From Krasilnikovia cinnamomea (GTDB lineage: Bacteria > Actinomycetota > Actinomycetes > Mycobacteriales > Micromonosporaceae): 64,000 nt of DNA. The stretch spans positions 620,001 through 684,000 of the forward strand of contig NZ_SHKY01000001.1 of assembly GCF_004217545.1 (NCBI RefSeq). The letters run 5' to 3'. The notes under the pieces were generated by a model. It was not told the DNA's origin. It saw only the letters and a program-made list of their open reading frames with translations, and did no database searches. The first letter of the stretch is position 1. Each line of letters starts with the position of its first letter. The position numbers and the translations under genes were made by a program. Below are positions 52,801 through 61,800 of the stretch, in pieces.

Positions 52801-53042
52801 CAGCAAGGACAGCGGCCAGGAGGACGGGTACGGCGGCACGGGTTGCCGCGCGCCACGACACCGCTGGATCCGGCCGTTCTTTGACAACTGCATTCAGTGG
52901 GTCGCGCCTCCCCGTAGCAACCGCCGAAAAGGTCGCCGTGCACGGCTCAGGTCCGTGCATCTGTCCCTGTTCCTACTGGTCGGCGCGGCTGTAGCCGCAT
53001 CCTGCTGCCGCCGCGCCGACCTCCCACCGTGGAGAAGTCACC
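52801..53042. other. Leader of the core operon, no clear gene
   Basis: 242 bp downstream of the operators. A GTG-started frame (from about 52936) encodes a short hydrophobic peptide LSLFLLVGAAVAASCC but overlaps the next gene; not accepted as a gene. Confidence 0.4.
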
Positions 53043-53408
53043 GTGAGGAAGCACCGTCGTACCACCGATGAACCCACCCGCGCCGAGCTGGCCGCCATCG
53101 AGGACGAGTGGCCGCTGATCGAGGCGGAACTTGACCTGGTGAACGCCGAGATCGCCAACATCTACGCCGCCGACCGTGGCGGGCCGACTGAGCTGGATTG
53201 GCGTCGGTTGCGCCGCGCCGAGGCCCGCGTGACCCGCGTCGCCGCCGAGCTGGCCGCGCGTCCTGCCGTCCGGCGCAAGGCGCGGGCCAAGCAGGTGCCG
53301 CGCGTCGATGCTCTGTCCGCCCCCGATCTGGCCAGGATCGATGCCGAGTGGCCGCTGTTCGCCGCTGAACTGGACGTACCTCCCACCGCTCGCCGGGCGG
53401 TGGCGTGA
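53043..53408 (+). CDS. Small AICE protein with duplicated EWPLxxAEL motif (DUF6284-like)
   Basis: 121 aa, helical. The motif IEDEWPLIEAELDLVNAEI occurs near the N-terminus and IDAEWPLFAAELDV near the C-terminus, so it is an internal duplication. The type is common directly upstream of the spd/traB genes of AICEs, and I connect it with DUF6284 from memory. GTG start at 53043. Its stop overlaps the next start (TGATG). Function unknown. Confidence 0.6.
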   Translation: MRKHRRTTDEPTRAELAAIEDEWPLIEAELDLVNAEIANIYAADRGGPTELDWRRLRRAEARVTRVAAELAARPAVRRKARAKQVPRVDALSAPDLARIDAEWPLFAAELDVPPTARRAVA

Positions 53409-53557
53409 TGAACGCCCGGAAGCTGCTCGGCGGCGCCCTGGTCGCGTTCGGCCTGTTCTTCGCCATCACTAACCCCGGCCACGCCGCCGACATCGTCCAC
53501 ACGATCGCGTCGGGAATCAGCGCGTTCGCATCCGCTCTGGCCAGTGGAGGTCACTGA
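53408..53557 (+). CDS. 49-aa membrane protein
   Basis: MNARKLLGGALVAFGLFFAITNPGHAADIVHTIASGISAFASALASGGH: a signal-anchor helix followed by a second amphipathic helix. It overlaps the neighbours on both sides by TGATG junctions, so it is clearly part of the operon. Size and place resemble the small spd genes involved in spread of pSAM2-type elements. Confidence 0.65.
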   Translation: MNARKLLGGALVAFGLFFAITNPGHAADIVHTIASGISAFASALASGGH

Positions 53558-54291
53558 TGCGCAAGCCCGCTGTGTCTGGCCGGGTCTGGGCCTACATCGG
53601 CGCCCTGCTCGGCGGGATCGTGTCGATCGCCGCGAACGTCGCCCACTCCTACGTCCCCCCGCCCGACGCCCCGCCCGACTGGTCGCCGCAGGGCGGCGCC
53701 GTGGTCGGCGCGATCTTCTGGCCGGTCGCCCTGTTCGTCGCCGTGGAGATCCTGGCCCGGACCGCCTGGCCGACCGGGCGTCGCTGGTCGCTGCTGCGGT
53801 TCGGCGGTCTGGTCCCGGTCGCCGGGGTCGCCGCGTTCGTCTCCTACAAGCACCTGTCCGGCCTGCTCGCCTTCTACGGCGAAGACGGCCTCACCGCCAC
53901 CCTCGGCCCCCTCGCCGTCGACGGCCTCATGGTCATGGCAACCGGCGCCCTACTCGCCACCGCCCGCCGCACCACCGCCGCCGACCCGGAACCCGTGACG
54001 GTCCCCGCCGCTGTCACCGTGACGGCACCCGCCCCGACACCCGATCCGGCCGCCCACGTCACGAAGCCCGTCAAGGCGGCCCCCGCAAAGCGAGTCACGC
54101 GCAAGCCTGCGTCGGCCGAGAAGGTCGCCCGCGCTGCCGCCAAGATGCCCGGCGCGTCGGTCGCCGCGATCGCTGCCAAAGCCGGGGTGTCGGAGTCGAC
54201 CGCCCGCCGCCACATGCCCGCCCCGCCGGTCGCCGTGACGTCACCAATTGCCCCGGTTCCTGCGGAAACACCCACCCTCACCGCCGCCTGA
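53557..54291 (+). CDS. SpdB-like membrane protein (DUF2637-type)
   Basis: 244 aa. Four membrane helices in the first 130 residues (for example VWAYIGALLGGIVSIAANVAHSYV and GAIFWPVALFVAVEILART) match the DUF2637/Spd pattern. The cytoplasmic C-terminal half is Ala/Pro/Thr-rich with a short helix-turn-helix-like end (VAAIAAKAGVSESTARRHMP). Spd proteins support intramycelial spreading of the element after TraB transfer. Confidence 0.75.
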   Translation: MRKPAVSGRVWAYIGALLGGIVSIAANVAHSYVPPPDAPPDWSPQGGAVVGAIFWPVALFVAVEILARTAWPTGRRWSLLRFGGLVPVAGVAAFVSYKHLSGLLAFYGEDGLTATLGPLAVDGLMVMATGALLATARRTTAADPEPVTVPAAVTVTAPAPTPDPAAHVTKPVKAAPAKRVTRKPASAEKVARAAAKMPGASVAAIAAKAGVSESTARRHMPAPPVAVTSPIAPVPAETPTLTAA

Positions 54292-54304
54292 AAGGACCCC
54301 CGCC

Positions 54305-54469
54305 ATGCGTCACCTCTGGCACCTGTTCAACGCCGCCATGCTGCTCAACGTCGTCCTGTGGTTGCTCGCCGACACCACCGCGAGCAAGTGGCTGCACGGC
54401 ATCGCCGCGATCGCGTTCGGCGTCGCCGTCCTGGCGACCCGCCCGAAGCAGCCGCCCACCCTGCACTGA
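54305..54469 (+). CDS. 54-aa membrane protein
   Basis: MRHLWHLFNAAMLLNVVLWLLADTTASKWLHGIAAIAFGVAVLATRP: two membrane helices. GAAAGGACC precedes the ATG at 54305. It sits between spdB and traB, a position often held by a small Spd-like membrane protein. Confidence 0.65.
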   Translation: MRHLWHLFNAAMLLNVVLWLLADTTASKWLHGIAAIAFGVAVLATRPKQPPTLH

Positions 54470-54565
54470 CGCCGCCCGGCGGCACGGCCCCACGCCTGCC
54501 AGCTATGTGCCGTGCCGCCGGTCACCACCCGCACAAGCCCTTACGAACTTGCAGGAGAGAACCTG

Positions 54566-56698
54566 ATGGTCTCGCAGAACCCTAACCCTGATGAGAACTT
54601 CGACTGGACCGCCGCCGAGCACGACATGAGCGCCGAGGTCGTGGACCTCGACGCCGCCCGCACCACCCGCCGCCCCGAGACGCATTTCGAGGTGACGCTC
54701 GATGAGCAGCCGCAGCGCGGCGGCCAGCCCGTCGACCCGCCCCCGGTAGACGCCTCGGGGCTGCGGCCGATTGTGCCGGCCAACTGGCGCGGCTGGGTCA
54801 ACATCCGGCACAGCCTCGCCGACCTCGCCACGCTGACCGGCTACCGGGCCGCGTTCCACGTGGTCCGTGCGCCCTGGTATCTGCTGCTCACCGTGTTCTG
54901 GTCGCTGGTTGGCGTGTTCCGGCTCGCGAACCGGCAACTGCGCTGGTGGTGGGTGGCCGAACAGTACGGCCTCCGGCAGGGCGCCGCCGACGCCAACGAC
55001 CCGGCGATGTGGCTCAAGCTGCACCGCGAGGTGAAGTCCACCCGCTCCTGGCGCGGCTTCATCCTGGTCGCCGAGCTGCTTACCCTGGCCATCGGCGGGC
55101 CGATCGTCTACGCCCTGGCGCCCGCCTGGGTGCTGGCTCTCGCTGGCGCCCTGGCCGTCGCGTACCTCGCCCACATCGGGCGGCCCGAGGACCGGCGGAT
55201 CATCACCCCCGCCACCGTCTCGGGGCGGTTCCGGCGGGTCAACCCGGACATCATCCTCCGCGCCTACTACGCCGCCGGGCTCGGCCACCCGGACAAGGCG
55301 CACCAGCAGATCGCGTTCGGGTCGACCATGGCCCGCGACCCGTCGGGTACCGGGTCGCAGGTGTCGATCGACCTGCCGTACGGCAAGACGTTCGACGACG
55401 CGGTGAAGGCCCGCGGTGCCATCGCCTCCGGCTTGGACGTGGCGATGTCGCAGGTGTTCATCACCCGCGACCCGTCCTCGCACCGTCGTCACGTGCTGTG
55501 GGTGGCCGACCGGGATCCGCTCGCGCAGGGTGCGGGTCGGACGCCGCTGCTGCGGTGCAAGCCCACCGACATCTGGCAGCCTGCCCCGTTCGGCCTGGAC
55601 GAACGCGGCAACAAGGTGTGCGTTGACCTGCTGTGGAACAGCATCCTGATCGGCGCGCAGCCGAGGCAGGGCAAGACGTTCGCGGCCCGGCTGCTCGCCC
55701 TGTACGCCGCGCTGGATCCGTACGTGAAGCTCACCGTCTTGGACGGTGGGGGTAAGCCGGACTGGCGCAAGTTCGCCCTGGTCGCGGACCGGTGCGCGTT
55801 CGGGCTGGCGATGACCCGCGACGGCGACCCGGCCGAGATCGTCCTGGAAGCGCTGCGGGAGATCAAGGCCGATGTGCAGGACCGGTACGAGCGGCTGTCC
55901 AAGCTGCCCGTGGACGTGTGCCCGGAGGGCAAGCTGACCCGGGAGATCGCCCGGGATCCGAAGTACCGGATGCCGGTGCGGCTGGTGTTCCTGGACGAGT
56001 TCCAGGAGTACTTCGACCTGGGCGACATCAGCAAGGAGATCGCGAGCCTGTTGGTATACCTCGTGAAGGTCGCCCCGGCGGCCGGGGTCGGGTTCGTCGA
56101 CGCCACGCAGCGGCCCAGTGGGATCGGGTCGGGGCAGGTCGCGCAGCAGTTCGTGTCCTTCCGCGACAACCACCAGGTCCGGTTTTCCCTGCGTACCGGG
56201 TCGTGGCAGGTGTCCGACCTGGTGATGGGCTCCGGCGCCTACAGCGAAGGACACGACAGCTCGACGCTGCTGCCGTCCTACAAGGGCGTCGGGATCCTGC
56301 GCGGCGCCTCCGACCACACCCCCACCGTCCGCACCTACCTGGCCGATGCCGACGACGCGGAGAAGATCCTCATCGCCGCGCGGAAGCTGCGCGAGGCCGC
56401 CGGAACCCTGACCGGCATGGCAGCGGGGGAGGACATCGCCCGCGAGGCCCGCGACGTGCTCGCCGACGTCCGCAGTGTGATCGAGCGCGGCGAGTCGGGC
56501 GCGCAGTGGGAAGAGATCGCCGCCCGGCTCGCCGGACGGCTGCCCGAGGCGTACGCGGACATCACGGCTGAGTCGATCTCGGCTCAGGTCAGGGCGTTCG
56601 GTGTACGCAGCGTAGATGTCAAGCGCGCCGGGAAGGCGCTGAAGGGCGCCAAGACCGACGACATCGACGCCGCGATCCGCCGCCGCAACGCCGCCTGA
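54566..56698 (+). CDS. traB: TraB/FtsK-type DNA translocase
   Basis: 710 aa. Two membrane regions at about residues 97-125 and 170-205 are followed by the motor domain: Walker A LIGAQPRQGKTFAAR at about 360-374 and Walker B VRLVFLDEFQEYF at about 470-482, plus DATQRPSG. TraB hexamers pump double-stranded element DNA into recipient hyphae, the hallmark of AICE conjugation. The start at 54566 has AGGAGAG at ideal distance; an upstream start at 54512 is less likely. The C-terminal 100 residues include the winged-helix recognition region (ISAQVRAFGVRSVDVKRAGKALKG). Confidence 0.85.
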   Translation: MVSQNPNPDENFDWTAAEHDMSAEVVDLDAARTTRRPETHFEVTLDEQPQRGGQPVDPPPVDASGLRPIVPANWRGWVNIRHSLADLATLTGYRAAFHVVRAPWYLLLTVFWSLVGVFRLANRQLRWWWVAEQYGLRQGAADANDPAMWLKLHREVKSTRSWRGFILVAELLTLAIGGPIVYALAPAWVLALAGALAVAYLAHIGRPEDRRIITPATVSGRFRRVNPDIILRAYYAAGLGHPDKAHQQIAFGSTMARDPSGTGSQVSIDLPYGKTFDDAVKARGAIASGLDVAMSQVFITRDPSSHRRHVLWVADRDPLAQGAGRTPLLRCKPTDIWQPAPFGLDERGNKVCVDLLWNSILIGAQPRQGKTFAARLLALYAALDPYVKLTVLDGGGKPDWRKFALVADRCAFGLAMTRDGDPAEIVLEALREIKADVQDRYERLSKLPVDVCPEGKLTREIARDPKYRMPVRLVFLDEFQEYFDLGDISKEIASLLVYLVKVAPAAGVGFVDATQRPSGIGSGQVAQQFVSFRDNHQVRFSLRTGSWQVSDLVMGSGAYSEGHDSSTLLPSYKGVGILRGASDHTPTVRTYLADADDAEKILIAARKLREAAGTLTGMAAGEDIAREARDVLADVRSVIERGESGAQWEEIAARLAGRLPEAYADITAESISAQVRAFGVRSVDVKRAGKALKGAKTDDIDAAIRRRNAA

Positions 56699-56833
56699 CA
56701 GGTCGCGGCCCACCCGCGACCGGTCGCGTCACCGCGACCCGACCCGCGACCGCCCTGGTCAGCACAGACATCGGACGGTCGCGGGTCGCGCCGCCACCCC
56801 TCCATGCCTGAAACCGCCCCGGGAGGCTCCTCC

Positions 56834-57106
56834 ATGTCTGCGCTCGCCGCGACCGCAACCCCCGAAACCACCCTCACCGGCCTACTCCTGCTCACCCTCG
56901 CCGTGACCACGCTCGGTTACGGACTCGGGTGCTGGCTCTACCCGTTCGGCGCCTGCCGCCGCTGCCACGGCACCGGCAAACGCCGTAGCCCGTTCGGCCG
57001 CGCATTCGGCCTGTGCCGCCGCTGCCACGGCGACGGCCGCCGCCTGCGGATCGGCCGCCGCATCATCAACGCCCTGCGCGAACTGCACGACAAGGGCACC
57101 CGCTGA
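56834..57106 (+). CDS. Small membrane protein with two CxxCHGxG zinc motifs
   Basis: 90 aa. One membrane helix (TLTGLLLLTLAVTTLGYGLGCWLY) is followed by CRRCHGTGKRRSPFGRAFGLCRRCHGDGRR, a DnaJ-like zinc-binding pair. The ATG at 56834 is preceded by GGGAGG. Typical for the gene after traB in AICEs; function unknown. Ends in an ATGA-type overlap with the next gene. Confidence 0.65.
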   Translation: MSALAATATPETTLTGLLLLTLAVTTLGYGLGCWLYPFGACRRCHGTGKRRSPFGRAFGLCRRCHGDGRRLRIGRRIINALRELHDKGTR

Positions 57107-57390
57107 TGGGCCGCCACGCTCGGGGCGCCCACACCGGATGGTGCGCCGCCGATCACCGCTGCAACCTCACCGAACACCGCTCCGACGACCTGGTCGTCAC
57201 CCTGCCCGGCTTCGGGCGGGCCGTGCTCACCCGGGTCCGCGACGAGCGCGGACGCGAGTACGGCGAACTCCGCGCCCGCATCGCCCTCGACGGCGACGAG
57301 TACACCGCCCGCGTGCAGCTCCGCACCGCCCTGACCGACCTGCGCGCCCTGCTGTCGCGGGCCGCCGAGTACACCCGGAGGGCCGCCTGA
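57106..57390 (+). CDS. Small AICE protein, function unknown
   Basis: 94 aa. N-terminal GWCAADHRCNLTEHRSDDLVVTLPGFGRAVLTRVRDERGREYGELRARI is beta-rich with two Cys, then a helix LRTALTDLRALLSRAAEYTRRAA. It is coupled to both neighbours by TGATG overlaps. A conserved hypothetical of the replication/transfer operon. Confidence 0.6.
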   Translation: MGRHARGAHTGWCAADHRCNLTEHRSDDLVVTLPGFGRAVLTRVRDERGREYGELRARIALDGDEYTARVQLRTALTDLRALLSRAAEYTRRAA

Positions 57391-57575
57391 TGCCGAACCA
57401 CATCGTCCAGCAGTCCCGCCGCGAGCCCCGGTCCGCCGAGGACTTCACCCTCGGCTGCGGCCAACCGCCTGCGGGCGTGACCAACGGCCGCGTCTGCGCC
57501 GGTACCGGCGCCGAGCTCATTTGCCAACTCTGCCCCAGCTCACCTACCTACTGGCGGAAGACGGAGGTGTCCTGA
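57390..57575 (+). CDS. 61-aa Cys-containing AICE protein
   Basis: The segment CGQPPAGVTNGRVCAGTGAELICQLCPSSP has four Cys in a zinc-ribbon-like arrangement. It starts and stops in TGATG overlaps. Function unknown. Confidence 0.55.
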   Translation: MPNHIVQQSRREPRSAEDFTLGCGQPPAGVTNGRVCAGTGAELICQLCPSSPTYWRKTEVS

Positions 57576-58831
57576 TGTCCCGCATCCGCGCTGCGTTCCA
57601 CGACCCGGACGGCGCCCGCCACGGCGGCCTGCCGACCTACTGGTGGCAAGGCGCCCCGACCGGCTACGCCACCCGCCGCCAACTCCGCAACCAAGGCTTG
57701 CGGCCAGGCGGCCAGCCGATCGCCGCGCAGATCCTGTGGTCCGGGGTCGGCGGCACCCGCACCGACCTCGCCCGCCCGAAGCGCACCGCCACCCCCGCCC
57801 AGCTCGCCGCCGTCGGCAAGGCCCTGCTCGCCCGCCGGACCTGCCCCGCATGCCACCAGGAGCGGCCGTACTACATCCGCCGCTCGCTCGGCCAATGCGA
57901 GACCTGCCACGACACCCCGGCACCGTCCACACCGCACACCCGGGAGCCCACCACCATGCCCGCCAACGACCTGCTCACCCGCGCCCTCGGCCTCGCCGAC
58001 CGGGGCTGGCACGTCTTCCCGCTCCGGCCGGACGACAAGCGGCCCGCCGTCCGCGACTGGGAAACCCGCGCCACCACCGACCCGGACCGCATCCGCCGCT
58101 GCTGGACCGCCGGACCGTACGGCATCGGCATCGCCTGCGGCCCCTCCGGCCTGGTCGTCATCGACCTGGACACCCCGAAGCCCGACCAGACGCCCCCGCC
58201 CGAGTGGACCGCCCCGGGCATCCACAGCGGGGCCGACGTGCTCGCCGTCCTGTGCGAACGCGCCGGTCAGCCCTACCCCGGCGACACCTACACCGTGACC
58301 ACCGGCCGGGGCGGCACGCACTTCTACTTCACCCACCCCACCGACGGGCTGGACCTGCGGAACACCGCCGGCACGTTGGGGTGGCTGATCGACACCCGCG
58401 CCCACGGCGGCTACGTCGTCGCCGCCGGATCCACCGCATCCGGACGCCCCTACCGACTGCTGCACAACGCCCGACCTCGGCCGCTGCCCGACTGGCTGAC
58501 CAGCCTGCTCCGGCCCAAGCCGCTGCCGCCGCAACAGCCCGTGCGGGTCGCCGTGCCCGACGGTCGGCGCGGCGCCTACCTCCACGCCGCCGTGCAAGCC
58601 AGCCTCGACGCGATCGCCGAGGCCAAGGACGGCACCCTCAACAAGGCTCTTTACGGCGCCGCCGTCGCCCTCGGCCAGCTCGTCGCGGGCGGCGCCCTGG
58701 ACGAGACCACCACCGCCGACCTGCTGGCGCAGGCGGCGATCCGCAAGGGTCACCCGGAACGCGGCGCCCGCAACACCATCCGCTCCGGGTTCCGCACCGG
58801 CGCGAACCGCCCCCGGAGCGTGGCCGCATGA
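57574..58831 (+). CDS. Zinc-binding RRQ-motif protein fused to a primase-polymerase (prim-pol)
   Basis: 418 aa in one frame. Residues 1-125 (YATRRQLRNQGLRPGGQPIAAQI, RPKRTATPAQLAAVGKALLARRTCPAC... CETC) equal the small RRQRL-type zinc-binding protein that is usually a separate AICE gene. From residue 129 (MPANDLLTRALGLADRGWHVFPLRPDDKRPAV) a bifunctional primase/polymerase domain follows, with VVIDLDTP, GRGGTHFYF and HGGYVVAAGS motifs. It would prime replication of the excised circle. An internal ATG at 57957 could also give a separate prim-pol. Confidence 0.8.
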
Positions 58832-59934
58832 ACGCCGCCACCCCGGAACCCAGGCCGAACCTGCACGTCGTCGGCCCGGACGATGCCGCCGAAGTCCTGT
58901 CGTCCCCGGTCCGCCGGGAACCGGCCCGGATCCGCACCGCGTGGACCGCCGCCGACATCATGGCCATGGACTTCCCCGAACCGAAATGGGCGGTCCCCGG
59001 GATCATTTGCGAGGGCGTCAACCTGCTCTGCGGGCCGCCGAAGGTCGGAAAGTCTTGGATGTCGCTCGCCCTCGGCATCGACATCGCGTTGGGCGGCAAG
59101 GCGTTCGGCACCATCGACGTCCAGGCCGGACCCGTGCTGTATCTCGCCCTGGAGGACACCGCCCGGCGCCTGCAAACCCGCCTCGGCAAAGTCCTCGCCG
59201 ACCGCAAGGCACCCGCCGGGCTCACCCTCGCCACGTCCTGCCCGCCGCTGCCGCAGGGCGGCGACGAGGCGATCGCGGCGTGGCTGGACCGCAACCGCGA
59301 CGCGCGGATGGTCATCATCGACGTGTTCGCCAAGCTCCGGGGCATGTCCGCACCCGGCATGTCCGCGTACGACGCGGACTACGCCGCCGTCGGCCGGGCG
59401 AAGAAGGTAGCCGACCAGTACAGCATCGCGGTCATCCTCGTCCACCACGTCCGCAAGGCCGGATCCGACGACTTCCTGTCCGAGGTCTCCGGCACCAACG
59501 GCCTCGCCGGAGCCGCCGACGCCACATTGGTACTCAAGCGGGCACGCAACCAAGGCGACGGGGTGCTGCACGTGACCGGCCGCGACGTGGACGAGTCGGA
59601 ATACCCGCTCGCCTTCGACCCCGCCAAGGGTGCGTGGCGGATGCTCGACGGCCCCGCCGAGGACCACCAGGTCAGCGAGACCCGCGCCGCGATCCTGCGC
59701 TGGTTGCGGGCCGCGCCTGGGTCCACGCCGAAAGCGATCGCCGACGGCACCCAGCTCGACTACGAGGCGGTAAAGAAGACCTGCCAGCGAATGCTCGACG
59801 CCGGACAGGTCGCCGCCGACACCGGAGGCCGGTACCGCGTCCCCGGTGTCCCTGCTGTCCCTGCTGTCCCTCAACCGGCCGTGACCTGCGAAAACGACGG
59901 GGACACCCAGGGACAGGAGGAGTTGTGGGCGTAA
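58828..59934 (+). CDS. RecA-like AAA ATPase, replicative helicase-type partner of prim-pol
   Basis: 368 aa. Walker A LLCGPPKVGKSWMSLAL at about residues 66-82, Walker B MVIIDVFAKLRG at about 161-172, and ILVHHVRKAGSDDFLSEVSGTNGL, typical of RepA/GP4-type helicases. A C-terminal HTH (STPKAIADGTQLDYEAVKKTCQRMLDAGQV) is followed by a GVPAVPAVP repeat tail. It overlaps the prim-pol by 4 bp. The DNA coding the tail is the inverted counterpart of the iterons at the element's left end, so it may also hold the origin. Confidence 0.8.
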   Translation: MNAATPEPRPNLHVVGPDDAAEVLSSPVRREPARIRTAWTAADIMAMDFPEPKWAVPGIICEGVNLLCGPPKVGKSWMSLALGIDIALGGKAFGTIDVQAGPVLYLALEDTARRLQTRLGKVLADRKAPAGLTLATSCPPLPQGGDEAIAAWLDRNRDARMVIIDVFAKLRGMSAPGMSAYDADYAAVGRAKKVADQYSIAVILVHHVRKAGSDDFLSEVSGTNGLAGAADATLVLKRARNQGDGVLHVTGRDVDESEYPLAFDPAKGAWRMLDGPAEDHQVSETRAAILRWLRAAPGSTPKAIADGTQLDYEAVKKTCQRMLDAGQVAADTGGRYRVPGVPAVPAVPQPAVTCENDGDTQGQEELWA

Positions 59935-59948
59935 CCGCCAAGGATCGG

Positions 59949-59978
59949 CTGAAACACGGAGGCATCTCCATGTTTCAG
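59949..59978 (+). terminator. Stem-loop after the replication genes
   Basis: 13-bp arms CTGAAACACGGAG and CTCCATGTTTCAG with one mismatch and a GCAT loop, 15 bp after the ATPase stop. Confidence 0.6.
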
Positions 59979-60116
59979 CACACACCCATCCGAACACACC
60001 AGGACGCCCGAGATCTTGGCTCAGCGGCGCTCTCAGCGGGCCGCTCTCAGGCTTCCTCTCAAGCATCACGCCGTACCGTTCCTTTGACCACCATGGACCG
60101 CCGGGAGGCCAGCACC

Positions 60117-60353
60117 ATGCGACTCAGGCCGATAAACACCGAGGCAATCGAGGCCGTCGAGTCCGAACTGATCACCACCGAAGAACTAGCGAGGATGCTG
60201 CGCGTCGATCCGTCCAGTGTCCGCAGGTGGCGGACCGTCCGGCCGCTACAAGGTCCGCCGTACATCCAACTATCCGAACGAGTGATCATGTACGACATCG
60301 AGGACGTCCGCGAATGGCTGGCGAGTCGCCGGATTCGACCGGAGGCCGCGTGA
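60117..60353 (+). CDS. xis: Excisionase
   Basis: 78 aa, winged-HTH: ELITTEELARMLRVDPSSVRRWRTVRPLQGPPYIQLSERVIMYDIEDVREWLASRR. The ATG at 60117 has GGGAGG upstream; an earlier ATG at 60093 is possible. The stop overlaps the integrase start (TGATG). Confidence 0.85.
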   Translation: MRLRPINTEAIEAVESELITTEELARMLRVDPSSVRRWRTVRPLQGPPYIQLSERVIMYDIEDVREWLASRRIRPEAA

Positions 60354-61570
60354 TGACCACGGCACAAGACATCCCCCTCGGTGTTTCAGTCAAGACCGAT
60401 GTGGAGTACCGCGCGGGTCGCCCCAAGCCCTACAAGGCACGGGCGCGCTGGATCGACCCGACAACGGGCGACCGGCGATCCAAGTCCGAGTCGTTTGCCA
60501 CGCCTGAGGAAGCACAGGACTGGATCGACGGAATCGTGCGGGCGGCGAACGGCGGTATCGACCCGGCCGCCGCCACGCAACGACTCGCCGAATACGGCGA
60601 CGACGTGATGCCGCTGGCCATCCGAGGGCTGGAACGCAAGACCCTCGATCCGTACCTCGCCGGATGGCGCCTGCGCGTGGTCCCCTCCCTCGGTCACATC
60701 CCGGTACGAATGATCACCAACGGCGTAGTGGATAGGGCCGTGCACGCCTGGATCGCCGACGAGTGCAGCCGCTCCACCGTCAAGAACAGCATCGCGATCC
60801 TAGTCAGAGTGCTGGAGCAAGCTCTCCGCGATGGAGTGGTGCAACACAACGTCGCCCGGGTGACCGGCTGGCAACGCGAATACGAGCGCGCCGAGGACGA
60901 GCTGGACGACCCGCGCTCGCTCGCGCTGCCGGACTGGGAGGCGCTGACCCGCCTCGCGGACGCCCTGGTAGCCCAGTCACACGGCCGGTTCACCGGATGG
61001 GGGCACGTGGTCACGTTCGCCGCCTGCACAGCGGCCCGCATCGGCGAGGTATCCGGCGTCCGGGCCGCCGACATCGACCGCAGAACGTGGACGTGGACTG
61101 TGCGGAGGCAGACCACACCGGGACCGGGTGGCCTGATCGACAAGGGCACCAAGGGCAAACGCGCCCGCAAAGTCCCGATCATCGAAGAGGTCCGCGAGAT
61201 GGTCACCGAACGGCTGGACTCCGCATCCGGCCCTGACGGGCGCCTGTTCACCGGACCGCGCGGCGGCCGGATCAGCACCGCCGTGCTGCGGGACGCGACG
61301 CACTGGGATCAGGTGGTCACCGCCCTCGGGTACGAACACCTGCGGCGCCACGACCTGCGGCACACCGGCCTGACGTGGATGGCCGACGCCGGAGTCCCCG
61401 TGCACGTCCTCCGGAAGATCGCCGGACACGGATCGCTCATGACGACTCAGCGTTACCTACACCCGGACCAAAGCTCGATCGAGGACGCCGGAACGGCCCT
61501 CAGCGCCCACCTCGGGAGAGCCCCGGGAGCCGGATGGTCCCCAAATGGTCCCCAACTCAGAGCCGTCTAG
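60353..61570 (+). CDS. int: AICE tyrosine integrase
   Basis: 405 aa. An N-terminal arm-binding domain (KPYKARARWIDPTTGDRRSKSESFATPEEAQDWID), a core-binding domain (about 100-190) and a catalytic domain with Arg in TAARIGEVSGV (about 228), HDLRHTG (about 333), AGHGSLMTTQRYLH with GH at about 359 and Tyr at about 367. It targets the tRNA-Pro 3' end, 81 bp downstream. The last codons (GWSPNGPQL) are encoded by the TGGTCCCCAAATGGTCCCC repeat that also occurs at the other end, so coding sequence and a probable arm-binding site overlap. Confidence 0.9.
   Translation: MTTAQDIPLGVSVKTDVEYRAGRPKPYKARARWIDPTTGDRRSKSESFATPEEAQDWIDGIVRAANGGIDPAAATQRLAEYGDDVMPLAIRGLERKTLDPYLAGWRLRVVPSLGHIPVRMITNGVVDRAVHAWIADECSRSTVKNSIAILVRVLEQALRDGVVQHNVARVTGWQREYERAEDELDDPRSLALPDWEALTRLADALVAQSHGRFTGWGHVVTFAACTAARIGEVSGVRAADIDRRTWTWTVRRQTTPGPGGLIDKGTKGKRARKVPIIEEVREMVTERLDSASGPDGRLFTGPRGGRISTAVLRDATHWDQVVTALGYEHLRRHDLRHTGLTWMADAGVPVHVLRKIAGHGSLMTTQRYLHPDQSSIEDAGTALSAHLGRAPGAGWSPNGPQLRAV
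61535..61554 (+). repeat. Arm-like direct repeat, right end
   Basis: TGGTCCCCAAATGGTCCCC plus one base, itself two TGGTCCCC units. It ends 96 bp before the att core; the left-end copy begins 95 bp after its att core. Confidence 0.7.
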
Positions 61571-61601
61571 TAGGAATATCCGAATCAAGCCGAGAGTGAG
61601 A

Positions 61602-61643
61602 AACGGCCGCCGACCAGGGCAAATACCCTTGTCGGCGGCCGTT
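61602..61643. terminator. Stem-loop between integrase and tRNA-Pro
   Basis: 12-bp perfect arms AACGGCCGCCGA and complement around an 18-nt segment that can itself pair (CAGGG/CCCTTG). It can terminate both int and the leftward tRNA transcript. Confidence 0.7.
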
Positions 61644-61650
61644 GATCGTT

Positions 61651-61725
<75 letters not shown>

Positions 61726-61800
61726 TAACCACACCCCATCCGGGGTGCGGCGACTCCGAAAGCTTACCAAGGGGGCACGGAAACCCGCGCACCGGCATAC

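Noticed and set aside
52881..52903. TTGACA as a -35 box for the AICE core operon
   Set aside because: No acceptable -10 hexamer at 16-19 bp distance.
52936..53071. Short hydrophobic peptide frame before 53043
   Set aside because: Overlaps the start of the accepted gene in another frame and lacks a ribosome-binding site.
54503..56713. 736-codon minus-strand frame opposite traB
   Set aside because: Shadow of the traB gene, which has both Walker motifs.
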